DNA of 24,992 nt from Methylopumilus sp003533095 (GTDB taxonomy: Bacteria; Pseudomonadota; Gammaproteobacteria; Burkholderiales; Methylophilaceae), in NCBI GenBank assembly GCA_963977845.1, contig CAXBPZ010000014.1:1-24992 (forward strand). Reading direction: 5' to 3'. This document shows positions 1-6,074 of the stretch, one piece after another. Below the pieces are notes generated by a model, which was not told the origin of the DNA, made no database searches, and worked only from the letters and a program-made list of their open reading frames with translations. Position 1 is the first letter of the stretch; every line of letters starts with the position of its first letter. The position numbers were made by a program, and so were the translations under genes.

Positions 1-158
1 CCTATCACGAAGAATAAACGCCAATTGTTTTTACTCAAAGGGCGGTTGAGAAGCTCACCTAAAATACCACTGACACCCAATACTTTGCCATTAAAAAGCA
101 ATAATATAGAAACAGCAATACCAATTAATACTCCGCCGACAAGTGATTGAATAATCAT
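1..158 (-). CDS. YeeE/YedE-family (DUF395) membrane protein, N-terminal fragment
   Basis: The first 52 codons of a minus-strand gene that runs off the left edge. The ATG at 158-156 directly follows the TAA of the CxxC protein gene, with no bases between, so the two are very probably translationally coupled. The visible protein starts with one hydrophobic helix (residues about 4-22), then a glycine-rich turn (NGKVLGVSGILG, about 23-34), then a basic stretch and the start of a second helix (WRLFF). This NG-x-x-x-G-(I/V)-SGI-x-G pattern is typical of YeeE/YedE (TsuA/PmpA/B-like) proteins, which are linked to thiosulfate or other sulfur-compound transport. The neighbouring ArsR regulator with BigR-like cysteines agrees with this. 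Because the rest is missing, I cannot tell whether it is the short half-size type or the full-length type. Confidence 0.72.
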   Translation of the reverse strand, partial: MIIQSLVGGVLIGIAVSILLLFNGKVLGVSGILGELLNRPLSKNNWRLFFVI

Positions 159-503
159 TTAACTCACTTTAGCTTGTTCAAAAGCTGTAAGTGTTTCAGC
201 AGCATACATTAAAGATGGGCCGCCGCCCATATAAACTGCCATACCTAAAGTTTCAACAACTTCTTCTTGTGAGGCGCCTAGCTTAGCTAAAGCCTGCGTA
301 TGAAAACCAATACAACCATCGCAATGTGATGCAATGCCCAATGCCAAAGCAATAAGTTCTTTTGTTTTTTTATCAAGCGCACCATCTTGCGTTGCCGCTT
401 GAGCTAATAAACTGAATCCTTTCATCACATCAGGTACTTGTGTTCTTAGTTTAGCTAATGATTGATTAATATTTTGTGTGATTTCTTTGTATTGCTTAGT
501 CAT
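159..503 (-). CDS. Carboxymuconolactone decarboxylase / AhpD-like CxxC protein
   Basis: A 114-residue single-domain, all-helical protein of the carboxymuconolactone decarboxylase superfamily. The AhpD-type redox motif is visible as SHC-DG-C with the following histidine (Cys61, Cys64, His68), preceded by the conserved KELIALALGIA helix. The C-terminal part (VVETLGMAVYMGGGPSLMYA) is also family-typical. The CxxC..H arrangement suggests a thiol-disulfide or peroxidase-adaptor role rather than gamma-carboxymuconolactone decarboxylation; the substrate cannot be read from sequence. A Shine-Dalgarno-like AAGGA lies about 7 nt upstream of the ATG. The gene is divergent from the ArsR regulator across an 82-bp AT-rich spacer and is followed without a gap by the YeeE/YedE gene. 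I infer a two-gene operon controlled by that regulator and involved in reactive sulfur or thiol stress. Confidence 0.85.
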   Translation of the reverse strand: MTKQYKEITQNINQSLAKLRTQVPDVMKGFSLLAQAATQDGALDKKTKELIALALGIASHCDGCIGFHTQALAKLGASQEEVVETLGMAVYMGGGPSLMYAAETLTAFEQAKVS

Positions 504-530
504 ATATAATCCTTTTTAATAATTTATATG

Positions 531-555
531 ATTATATTATATAAAATTATATAAT
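531..555. promoter_or_regulatory. AT-rich inverted repeats, probable operator/promoter of the divergent ArsR locus
   Basis: The 82-bp spacer between the divergent CxxC gene and the ArsR gene contains repeated ATTATAT half-sites at 531-537, 536-542 and 546-552. Their inverse, ATATAAT, is at 549-555. The pair 536-542/549-555 forms an inverted repeat with a 6-bp spacer. A TATAAT -10-like hexamer for the rightward gene lies at 550-555, and another reads leftward at 541-536, so a bound repressor would cover both promoters. ArsR/BigR-type repressors generally bind AT-rich dyads overlapping promoters. The half-sites are low-complexity and I see no convincing -35 boxes, so the exact site is an inference. 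Confidence 0.4.
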
Positions 556-585
556 GTTACAAGTATTAATTTAAGGACTTTCCAT

Positions 586-894
586 ATGGCTCAAAAAATT
601 AACTTAAAAAAAATGACATCTTCAGCTGATAAAGCCTGCAGACTAATGTCTGTGTTATCTAATAGAGACAGAATGATGCTGCTTTGTGAGATAAGCCAAG
701 GTGAGAAGTGCGTTAGTGAATTAGAAGAAAGCTTGCAAATACATCAGCCTACCCTATCTCAACAACTGACAGTGTTAAGAACTGAAGGGTTAGTTAATAC
801 GAGACGCGAGGGAAAACTTATATATTACTCTTCTGTAAGTGCTATAGCACAATCAGTCATGGGTGTTTTATATGAGCATTACTGCTCAAAGTAA
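586..894 (+). CDS. ArsR-family repressor, BigR/SqrR-like persulfide sensor
   Basis: A 102-residue winged-helix repressor. The recognition helix region is IHQPTLSQQLTVLRTEGLV (about 52-70), followed by the wing RREGKLIYY (73-81). Cysteines are at 18, 34, 42 and 100. Cys34 (in LLCEIS) and Cys100 (in the C-terminal EHYC) sit where BigR and SqrR carry their sensing pair, and the separation of 66 residues equals that of the known pair (41/107 in SqrR, 42/108 in BigR). In those proteins persulfides link the two cysteines by a polysulfide bridge and release DNA. The metal-binding CVC motif of arsenic/cadmium sensors is absent. The ATG has AAGGA about 8 nt upstream. The divergent YeeE/YedE and CxxC genes are the likely targets, together with autoregulation. 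Family membership is firm; the ligand is inferred. Confidence 0.85.
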   Translation: MAQKINLKKMTSSADKACRLMSVLSNRDRMMLLCEISQGEKCVSELEESLQIHQPTLSQQLTVLRTEGLVNTRREGKLIYYSSVSAIAQSVMGVLYEHYCSK

Positions 895-902
895 AATTGG
901 TT

Positions 903-1325
903 TTATGCATCTTCTTTAATTTCGAAATCATGAGTAATTTCGACTGACTTAGATAACATAATGGATGCCGAACAATATTTTTCAGCAGACAATTTAATCG
1001 CACGCTCTATTTGATCTTTATCCAAATCCTTACCTTTTAAAACAAAATGAATGTGGATCTTAGTGAAAACTTTAGGAATCGTTTCTGCTCTCTCAGCTTC
1101 AATTTCAGCGTAGCAATCACTAATAGCTTGTCTTGCTTTCTTTAGGATTGTGACCACATCAAATGATGTACATCCACCCATGCCGATAAGTAGCATTTCC
1201 ATGGGTCGCATGCCTAGTTTTCTACCCCCTAACTCTTCAGGGCCATCAAGAATAACTGAGTGGTTAGACTCAGATTCGCCTACGAAACATACATTTTCAA
1301 TCCATTTGACTCTGACTTTCATCAT
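903..1325 (-). CDS. OsmC-family protein (YhfA-like)
   Basis: A 140-residue OsmC/Ohr-superfamily protein. The two family cysteines are Cys52 in the helix GMGGCTSFDVV and Cys117 in EKYCSASIML. The central RPMEMLLIGMGGC motif is conserved. Family members reduce organic hydroperoxides or are stress-linked proteins of unclear substrate. The KYCS-x-S form and the short N-terminus favour the YhfA branch over true Ohr, so I do not assign a peroxide substrate. The start ATG at 1325 overlaps the stop of the FKBP gene in an ATGA arrangement, indicating translational coupling; a second in-frame ATG follows at once. It is the last gene of the five-gene minus-strand run and converges with the ArsR gene across only 8 bp. 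No clear terminator is visible between them. Confidence 0.87.
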   Translation of the reverse strand: MMKVRVKWIENVCFVGESESNHSVILDGPEELGGRKLGMRPMEMLLIGMGGCTSFDVVTILKKARQAISDCYAEIEAERAETIPKVFTKIHIHFVLKGKDLDKDQIERAIKLSAEKYCSASIMLSKSVEITHDFEIKEDA

Positions 1326-1786
1326 TTAACTCCGAGCAACTCAACATCAAAAATTAAAGTAGCATTCGGAGGAATTACGCCGCCAGCCCCGCGACTACCA
1401 TAACCCATATCCGGAGGAATAATGAGCGTTCTTTTGCCATGAATTTTCATACCGTCCACCCCATCATCCCAGCCTCGAATCACTTGACCTCCACCTAAAT
1501 TAAATACAAATGGATCGTTACGATCTAGGGAGCTATCAAATTTTTTCCCTTTGCCATCTTTTTGATTCGGATCATATAACCAACCTGTGTAATGAACTGT
1601 CACAGCAAGGCCTTTTTCAGCTTGTCGCCCATTTCCTAGAACGGTATCTTTAATAATTAATGAAGTTATATTTTTTTCCAATTTCATTTCCTTTTGTGAG
1701 ATTTGTAATTCAGCAGCCGCTAAATTAACATTAAATAAAATAATGCTAAAAGCTAAGATAGATTTAATCACGTTTGTATATCGCAT
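1322..1786 (-). CDS. Secreted FKBP-type peptidyl-prolyl cis-trans isomerase
   Basis: A 154-residue protein with an N-terminal signal peptide (basic MRYTNVIK, hydrophobic core about 9-22, likely cleavage after the AAA near residue 25), so it is probably periplasmic. The rest is one FKBP domain (about 45-154). Recognisable elements are VTVHYTGWLYD, GKKFDSS, PFVFNLGGGQVIRGWDDGV, GYGSRGAGGVIPPNATLIFDVELL. The conserved Tyr, Asp and Trp of the active-site pocket are present, so it should be active in proline isomerization. It lacks the N-terminal dimerization domain of FkpA/Mip and resembles the short single-domain type. AGGAAG precedes the ATG. It lies 18 bp after dacB and overlaps the OsmC-like gene by 4 bp, which suggests one transcript. 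Confidence 0.92.
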   Translation of the reverse strand: MRYTNVIKSILAFSIILFNVNLAAAELQISQKEMKLEKNITSLIIKDTVLGNGRQAEKGLAVTVHYTGWLYDPNQKDGKGKKFDSSLDRNDPFVFNLGGGQVIRGWDDGVDGMKIHGKRTLIIPPDMGYGSRGAGGVIPPNATLIFDVELLGVK

Positions 1787-1804
1787 ATTAACACTTCCTC
1801 AAGT

Positions 1805-3202
1805 TCAATTAAGATAAGCCCATTCAATAAGATCATCTTGTATTTTAGATGATTCATTTGCCTTAGGGTCATTCGCCATAAATACAAAAACTTTTATATC
1901 GTTATTTTTATCAAAAATATATCCAGCAATAGCACTAACATTTTGGATGCTGCCGGTTTTTAAATACGCATGCTTGGCGACGGACAATTTTTTTCCTCTG
2001 TTTTTTAAAGTGCCATCAATACCTATATTTGGGAGCGATGAAACAAATTCAGGCATATAAAGACCGCTATATGCTTTTTCTAATAAGAAAGTTAAATCCT
2101 CAGCATTAATTTTCGCATTTCTTGAAAGTCCCGCACCATTATCCATCTCAAGAGAATCAAGCTTAAATTTTTGTTTAATTAAAAACTCTTTAACAAATCT
2201 ACCTGCCTCATTTTCAGTGATTGGAACGCCATTATTTTCTGCGAGTATGGTAAGCAATAAATTTCTAGCAATTAGATTTTGGCTATATTTATTGATATCC
2301 CTCACAACAAGTCCTAAGGGTCTTGATTGATGCTCATAAAGCTTATAAGTATTAACATCCTTCTGATATGTATTTTTAAAATCACCCTCAATAACTCCCC
2401 CATGCATTTTCCATAGTTTTTCAAATAAGTCTTTAGATAAGCGATTAGCGCTTAATATTGATAAATCAATATCTTTGCTATCACACGCTTTATCAAAAGT
2501 GCCATTAAATATTATTTCCGTTACATTAGATTTTGTATTTACTTCGTAACCAAGTGCATCCTTCCATTCGTTGCAACCATGCTCCGAAAGCTTTAAATGA
2601 TTGATGACTTTTAATGTTTGAATTTCAGGGAAAGTTTGTATATTAATTTTTTCATTACTAATAGAAAAATTAAAATTGATTGTATTTTCATTCACAACAA
2701 AAGATTTTGGATTCACGTTATAAGCGCGATATTTTTTATCGTCAATAAGATCTTGATTTTGTAATTCCCCAAAAAAACTTTCATCCAAAATAATATTGCC
2801 ATGTATATATTGAATACCTTGCTGTTGAACTCTTTCGATGATTTCTGAAAGATCCGCATAGGTGAGAGTAGGATCGCCATACCCTCTCATAATTAGATCA
2901 CCGTATAGGTGTCTATTTTTTATATGGCCTTTATAAAGGACTTCCGTCTTCCATTGATACTGTGGGCCTAAAAACTGAAGTCCAGCGTAGGTCGTAACTA
3001 ATTTCATAACAGATGCCGGATTGAAAGATTTTTGTTCGTTATAACTAAAAACTTTAGCTCGTTTAGAAATATTTGTAATATAAAGGGAGTAATTACCTTT
3101 TGAGAGTTCCGAGCGATTCAGTATTTTATTTATTGCATCAATATCCGAATCCGCGAATGTGGCATTCAACCATAAGAGAGAGATAAATAGCAGTATTCGC
3201 AT
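1805..3202 (-). CDS. dacB: D-alanyl-D-alanine carboxypeptidase/endopeptidase (PBP4, DacB family)
   Basis: A 465-residue penicillin-binding protein of the S13 (PBP4) family, close to the 477 residues of the E. coli protein. It starts with a signal peptide (hydrophobic 3-16) and is expected in the periplasm, trimming pentapeptides and cutting D-Ala-mDAP crosslinks in peptidoglycan. All three catalytic motifs are present: SVMK (nucleophile Ser64, Lys67), SQN (Ser307-Asn309) and KTG (415-417). The family segments MDNGAGLSR and RGYGDPTLT are also seen. The long insertion between the first two motifs, typical of S13 enzymes, is retained. The gene is 2 bp downstream of bioA and 18 bp upstream of the FKBP gene. 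A cell-wall enzyme and a periplasmic foldase in one transcript is sensible; the link to bioA is not functional in any obvious way. Confidence 0.93.
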   Translation of the reverse strand: MRILLFISLLWLNATFADSDIDAINKILNRSELSKGNYSLYITNISKRAKVFSYNEQKSFNPASVMKLVTTYAGLQFLGPQYQWKTEVLYKGHIKNRHLYGDLIMRGYGDPTLTYADLSEIIERVQQQGIQYIHGNIILDESFFGELQNQDLIDDKKYRAYNVNPKSFVVNENTINFNFSISNEKINIQTFPEIQTLKVINHLKLSEHGCNEWKDALGYEVNTKSNVTEIIFNGTFDKACDSKDIDLSILSANRLSKDLFEKLWKMHGGVIEGDFKNTYQKDVNTYKLYEHQSRPLGLVVRDINKYSQNLIARNLLLTILAENNGVPITENEAGRFVKEFLIKQKFKLDSLEMDNGAGLSRNAKINAEDLTFLLEKAYSGLYMPEFVSSLPNIGIDGTLKNRGKKLSVAKHAYLKTGSIQNVSAIAGYIFDKNNDIKVFVFMANDPKANESSKIQDDLIEWAYLN

Positions 3203-3204
3203 AT

Positions 3205-4509
3205 TTATATAGATGATTGAATCACTTCAAGAGTAGTATCAATCATAAAATCAATTTCATCATGATTGATAATATAAGGCGGCATGAAATAAATGGTATG
3301 ACCTATTGGTCTTATTAAAAGTCCACTTTCAATCGCTTTCGTACTTATTTTTCTAAGTATCTTTTTTGTAGTCCCTTCAAGATCAAACGCCCATATCATT
3401 CCTATGTTTCTTAAATTAGAAATTGGTAATGTTGAGAGTGCCTTCATTCGCTCTGAGATAAAAGATGAGGTTTTATGATTTTGATTAATTACATCATGGT
3501 TTTCAAAATAATATAATGTGCCTAATGCTGCGCTACATGCGAGCGGATTTCCGGTATAGCTATGTGAATGAAGAAACCCCTTCTCTACCTTGTCTTCATA
3601 GAAGGCCATATAAACATCATCCGTCGTTAACACGGCCGATAAAGGAAGATAGCCACCGGTTAATCCTTTTGAAAGACATATAAAATCAGGTTTTATATTC
3701 GCATGTTCAAATGCAAACATCTTTCCCGTTCTTCCGAAGCCTACCGCAATCTCATCATCAATAAGATGAATATGGTATTGCGTGCAAAGTTCTCTTGCTT
3801 TTTCTAAATAAATTGGATGGTACATTCCCATCCCAGTTGCACATTGCACCAGAGGCTCTAAAATGAACGCGGCTATGAATTGATGATGATCTTCAAAATA
3901 TCTTTCTAGATCTTTTATACATCTTAACGCATAAGATTCTGCTGTCTCACCCTTATCTGCACATCGCCAGTCTGGCGTTTTGATAGGATTATTTTTTTTT
4001 ATTAATGAAGCATAATTTTTACGAAAGAGCTTAATGTCTGTCACAGATAGAGCGCCAAGGGTTTCACCATGGTAACTATTTTCCAAATAAATTATTTTAT
4101 TCTTTTTGGGCTGGCCTTTATTCTTCCAATAATGCACGCTCATCTTAATAGCAATTTCAATCGCATTTGATCCATCGCTGCCATAGAAAGCATGACTTAG
4201 ATTTGTAAGGTTACTTAATTTTTCAGAAAGCTGTATAGCAGGCTCATGCGTTAAACCTGCGAGCATGACGTGCTCAACTAGATCAAGTTGATCTGTGATG
4301 TATTTTTTAATTTCACTTTGGTTGTGGCCAAATAAATTAACCCACCAAGAACTAATTGCATCTAAATATTTTTTGTCATCATAGTCAAATAACCAAACGC
4401 CATCACCACGCCTAATGGGGATGATAGATTGCGCCTGTTGAATTTTCATTTGTGTACATGGATTCCACAAACTATTTAAACTTCTATCAATATAATGCTG
4501 ATTCTTCAT
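3205..4509 (-). CDS. bioA: Adenosylmethionine-8-amino-7-oxononanoate aminotransferase
   Basis: A PLP-dependent class III aminotransferase (434 residues) that uses S-adenosylmethionine to convert 7-keto-8-aminopelargonate to 7,8-diaminopelargonate in biotin synthesis. BioA features are WNPCTQM near the N-terminus, SSWWVNLFGH, YGSDGSNAIEIAIKM, the SYHGETLGALSVTD block, DDEIAVGFGRTG and the PLP lysine in LSKGLTGGYLPLSAV (Lys281). The C-terminal RPIGHTIYFMPPYII is also BioA-specific and argues against other class III transaminases. It follows the aldo/keto reductase gene by 3 bp and precedes dacB by 2 bp. No other bio gene is in the window, so the rest of the pathway must lie elsewhere. I see no good Shine-Dalgarno before the ATG, and translation may depend on coupling to the upstream gene. 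Confidence 0.93.
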   Translation of the reverse strand: MKNQHYIDRSLNSLWNPCTQMKIQQAQSIIPIRRGDGVWLFDYDDKKYLDAISSWWVNLFGHNQSEIKKYITDQLDLVEHVMLAGLTHEPAIQLSEKLSNLTNLSHAFYGSDGSNAIEIAIKMSVHYWKNKGQPKKNKIIYLENSYHGETLGALSVTDIKLFRKNYASLIKKNNPIKTPDWRCADKGETAESYALRCIKDLERYFEDHHQFIAAFILEPLVQCATGMGMYHPIYLEKARELCTQYHIHLIDDEIAVGFGRTGKMFAFEHANIKPDFICLSKGLTGGYLPLSAVLTTDDVYMAFYEDKVEKGFLHSHSYTGNPLACSAALGTLYYFENHDVINQNHKTSSFISERMKALSTLPISNLRNIGMIWAFDLEGTTKKILRKISTKAIESGLLIRPIGHTIYFMPPYIINHDEIDFMIDTTLEVIQSSI

Positions 4510-4512
4510 ACA

Positions 4513-5589
4513 TTAAGGTGCGGGGTTCATATAAGTGAGATGAATGATTTCAATTTCATCTAACAACTCTCGAGAGAGCTTTATACTGTAGGCCTGAATA
4601 TTTTCTTTTAACTGATCAAGTGATGTAGCTCCTACGATAGTTGATGTAACAAACCACTGATGATAGACAAATGCCAAAGCTATCTCCGTTAAAGTCATGC
4701 CATGTTTTGTTGCCAAAGCTTCGTAAGCCTTTACAGCAGGAAAAACGTTAGGCTTATCATATCTTTGCGCAAAACCTTTAAAGAGTGTCACGCGTCCTTT
4801 TGCATCGATATTTTTTAAATATTTCCCGGTGAGATGACCAAAAGCTAATGGTGAGTAGGCTAAGAGTCCAATTTTTTCTCGGTATAAAATTTCCGTCATA
4901 CCAAATTCCAACCCTCTATTGATAAGGTTGTAACAATTTTGAATCGAAGCTATGAGAGGTAATTTCTTTTCTCTTGCAATACGAATAAATTCCATCACAC
5001 CCCAAGATTGTTCATTTGAGATACCGATATATTTAATCTTGCCTTCTTGCACAAGCTTTCCCAAAACTTCTAGTTGTTCATGAATTGATACCCACTCTTT
5101 TAATTTTGAGCCTTCGATTTCAGCATTAGGATCAAATTTATATTGACCAAACATAGGGACATTTCTTTCGGGCCAATGGAGCTGATATAGATCGATATAA
5201 TCTGTTTGAAGTCTTTTTAAAGACCCATCTACTGCCTCACGTAAATTTTTTTCATCGAGGGCTTTGGGACCATTTCGAATCCAATTAAGCGCTCTTCTAG
5301 GGCCTGCGGCTTTAGTTGCCAAAACAACATCTTCCCTTTTTTGTTTTTTTAACCAATGGCCCACAATAGTTTCTGTTTTCGTAAAAGTATTTTCTTTAGG
5401 GGGAACAGGGTACATTTCTGCCGTATCAATAAAATTAATGCCGTGTGAAATGGCCCAATCAAGCTGTAAAAATGCCTCGGCTTCTGTATTTTGTTCACCA
5501 AAGGTCATGGTACCTAAGGTAATGGGTGAAATAAGCAAATCTGACTGCCCTAGTCTTCGATAATCTTGCTTTTCTATGTAATAGCTCAT
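4513..5589 (-). CDS. tas: Tas-like NADP(H)-dependent aldo/keto reductase
   Basis: A 358-residue TIM-barrel oxidoreductase. The aldo/keto reductase tetrad is visible: Asp55 and Tyr60 in FIDTAEMYPVPP, Lys93 in LATKAAG, His138 in LYQLHWPE. E. coli Tas shares close stretches, notably LGTMTFGEQN, the AEMYPVPP insertion, SLKRLQTDY, KIKYIGISNE and the C-terminus ending in PAP, so I assign it to the Tas subgroup and not to a generic sugar reductase. The natural substrate is unknown; E. coli Tas was found as a suppressor of starvation-induced tyrosine auxotrophy. It is the first gene of the minus-strand run and is divergent from groES. Its promoter must lie in the shared 156-bp spacer, where I see no convincing leftward -35/-10 pair. 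The ATG matches the family start. Confidence 0.88.
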   Translation of the reverse strand: MSYYIEKQDYRRLGQSDLLISPITLGTMTFGEQNTEAEAFLQLDWAISHGINFIDTAEMYPVPPKENTFTKTETIVGHWLKKQKREDVVLATKAAGPRRALNWIRNGPKALDEKNLREAVDGSLKRLQTDYIDLYQLHWPERNVPMFGQYKFDPNAEIEGSKLKEWVSIHEQLEVLGKLVQEGKIKYIGISNEQSWGVMEFIRIAREKKLPLIASIQNCYNLINRGLEFGMTEILYREKIGLLAYSPLAFGHLTGKYLKNIDAKGRVTLFKGFAQRYDKPNVFPAVKAYEALATKHGMTLTEIALAFVYHQWFVTSTIVGATSLDQLKENIQAYSIKLSRELLDEIEIIHLTYMNPAP

Positions 5590-5630
5590 ATAAAAATAAT
5601 GTTTAAATTCATATATTTAATGAAATAACA

Positions 5631-5660
5631 CTTGAAATTTTAGGCTTTCATCCCTATTAT
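5631..5660 (+). promoter_or_regulatory. Overlapping sigma-70 and sigma-32-like promoter of groES-groEL
   Basis: TTGAAA at 5632-5637 and TATTAT at 5655-5660 are separated by exactly 17 bp, a good sigma-70 pair. The same bases also fit a heat-shock promoter: CTTGAAA (5631-5637), 14 bp, then CCCTAT (5652-5657) resembling the CCCCAT core of sigma-32 -10 boxes, with one mismatch. The expected start site, about 5666-5668, falls inside the CIRCE element that begins at 5660. The hexamers are seen directly; use by either sigma factor is inferred. Confidence 0.75.
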
Positions 5661-5686
5661 TAGCACTCTATGACATTGAGTGCTAA
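5660..5686 (+). promoter_or_regulatory. CIRCE operator (HrcA-binding site)
   Basis: A perfect match to the CIRCE consensus: TTAGCACTC (5660-5668), nine bases, then GAGTGCTAA (5678-5686). HrcA binds this dyad and represses groESL and similar chaperone operons; GroEL itself feeds back on HrcA activity. The operator starts on the last base of the -10 hexamer and covers the predicted start site, a position suited to blocking initiation. The gene for HrcA is not in the window. Confidence 0.97.
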
Positions 5687-5745
5687 TCACTCATGTTTTC
5701 GATTTTGATTAATTTTCAAAGAATACACTATTAGGAGAATATGAA

Positions 5746-6033
5746 ATGAAAATTCGCCCTTTACATGACCGCGTAATTGTAAAGCGTCTTGAAGAAGAAC
5801 GTACAACAGCATCAGGCATTGTTATTCCTGATAGCGCAACAGAAAAACCAGACCAAGGCACAGTTCAAGCTGTAGGTAATGGAAAAATTCTCGAGGATGG
5901 CAGTGTTAAAAAACTAGACGTCAAAGTAGGCGACAAAGTTTTATTTGGAAAATACGCTGGCCAAGCCGTCAAAGTTGATGGTGAAGAATTACTTGTGATG
6001 CGTGAAGAAGACATCATGGGCATCGTTGAATAA
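5746..6033 (+). CDS. groES: Co-chaperonin GroES
   Basis: A 95-residue protein, the normal length for the 10-kDa co-chaperonin. It forms the heptameric lid of the GroEL cavity. Typical segments are the N-terminal IRPLHDRVIVKR, the mobile loop ERTTASGIVIPDSA (about 18-31) with its GIVI GroEL-contact motif, GKYAGQ and the C-terminal VMREEDIMGIVE. AGGAGA at 5733-5738 lies 7 nt before the ATG at 5746. Another ATG at 5741 is out of frame and too close to the ribosome site. It is transcribed from the promoter at 5631-5660 under the CIRCE site and is followed after 41 bp by groEL. Confidence 0.98.
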   Translation: MKIRPLHDRVIVKRLEEERTTASGIVIPDSATEKPDQGTVQAVGNGKILEDGSVKKLDVKVGDKVLFGKYAGQAVKVDGEELLVMREEDIMGIVE

Positions 6034-6074
6034 AGTCTTAAACATTCATTCATAAATATTTTGGAGAAATAAAA

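Noticed and set aside
892..905. Small TAAAA-TTGG-TTTTA hairpin between the convergent ArsR and OsmC-like genes
   Set aside because: The stem is only 5 A-T pairs and lacks a GC core, so it is not a credible terminator in AT-rich DNA.
5264..5563. Plus-strand 99-codon ORF inside the tas-like gene
   Set aside because: It is antisense to a well-supported gene, with no ribosome site and no recognisable domain.
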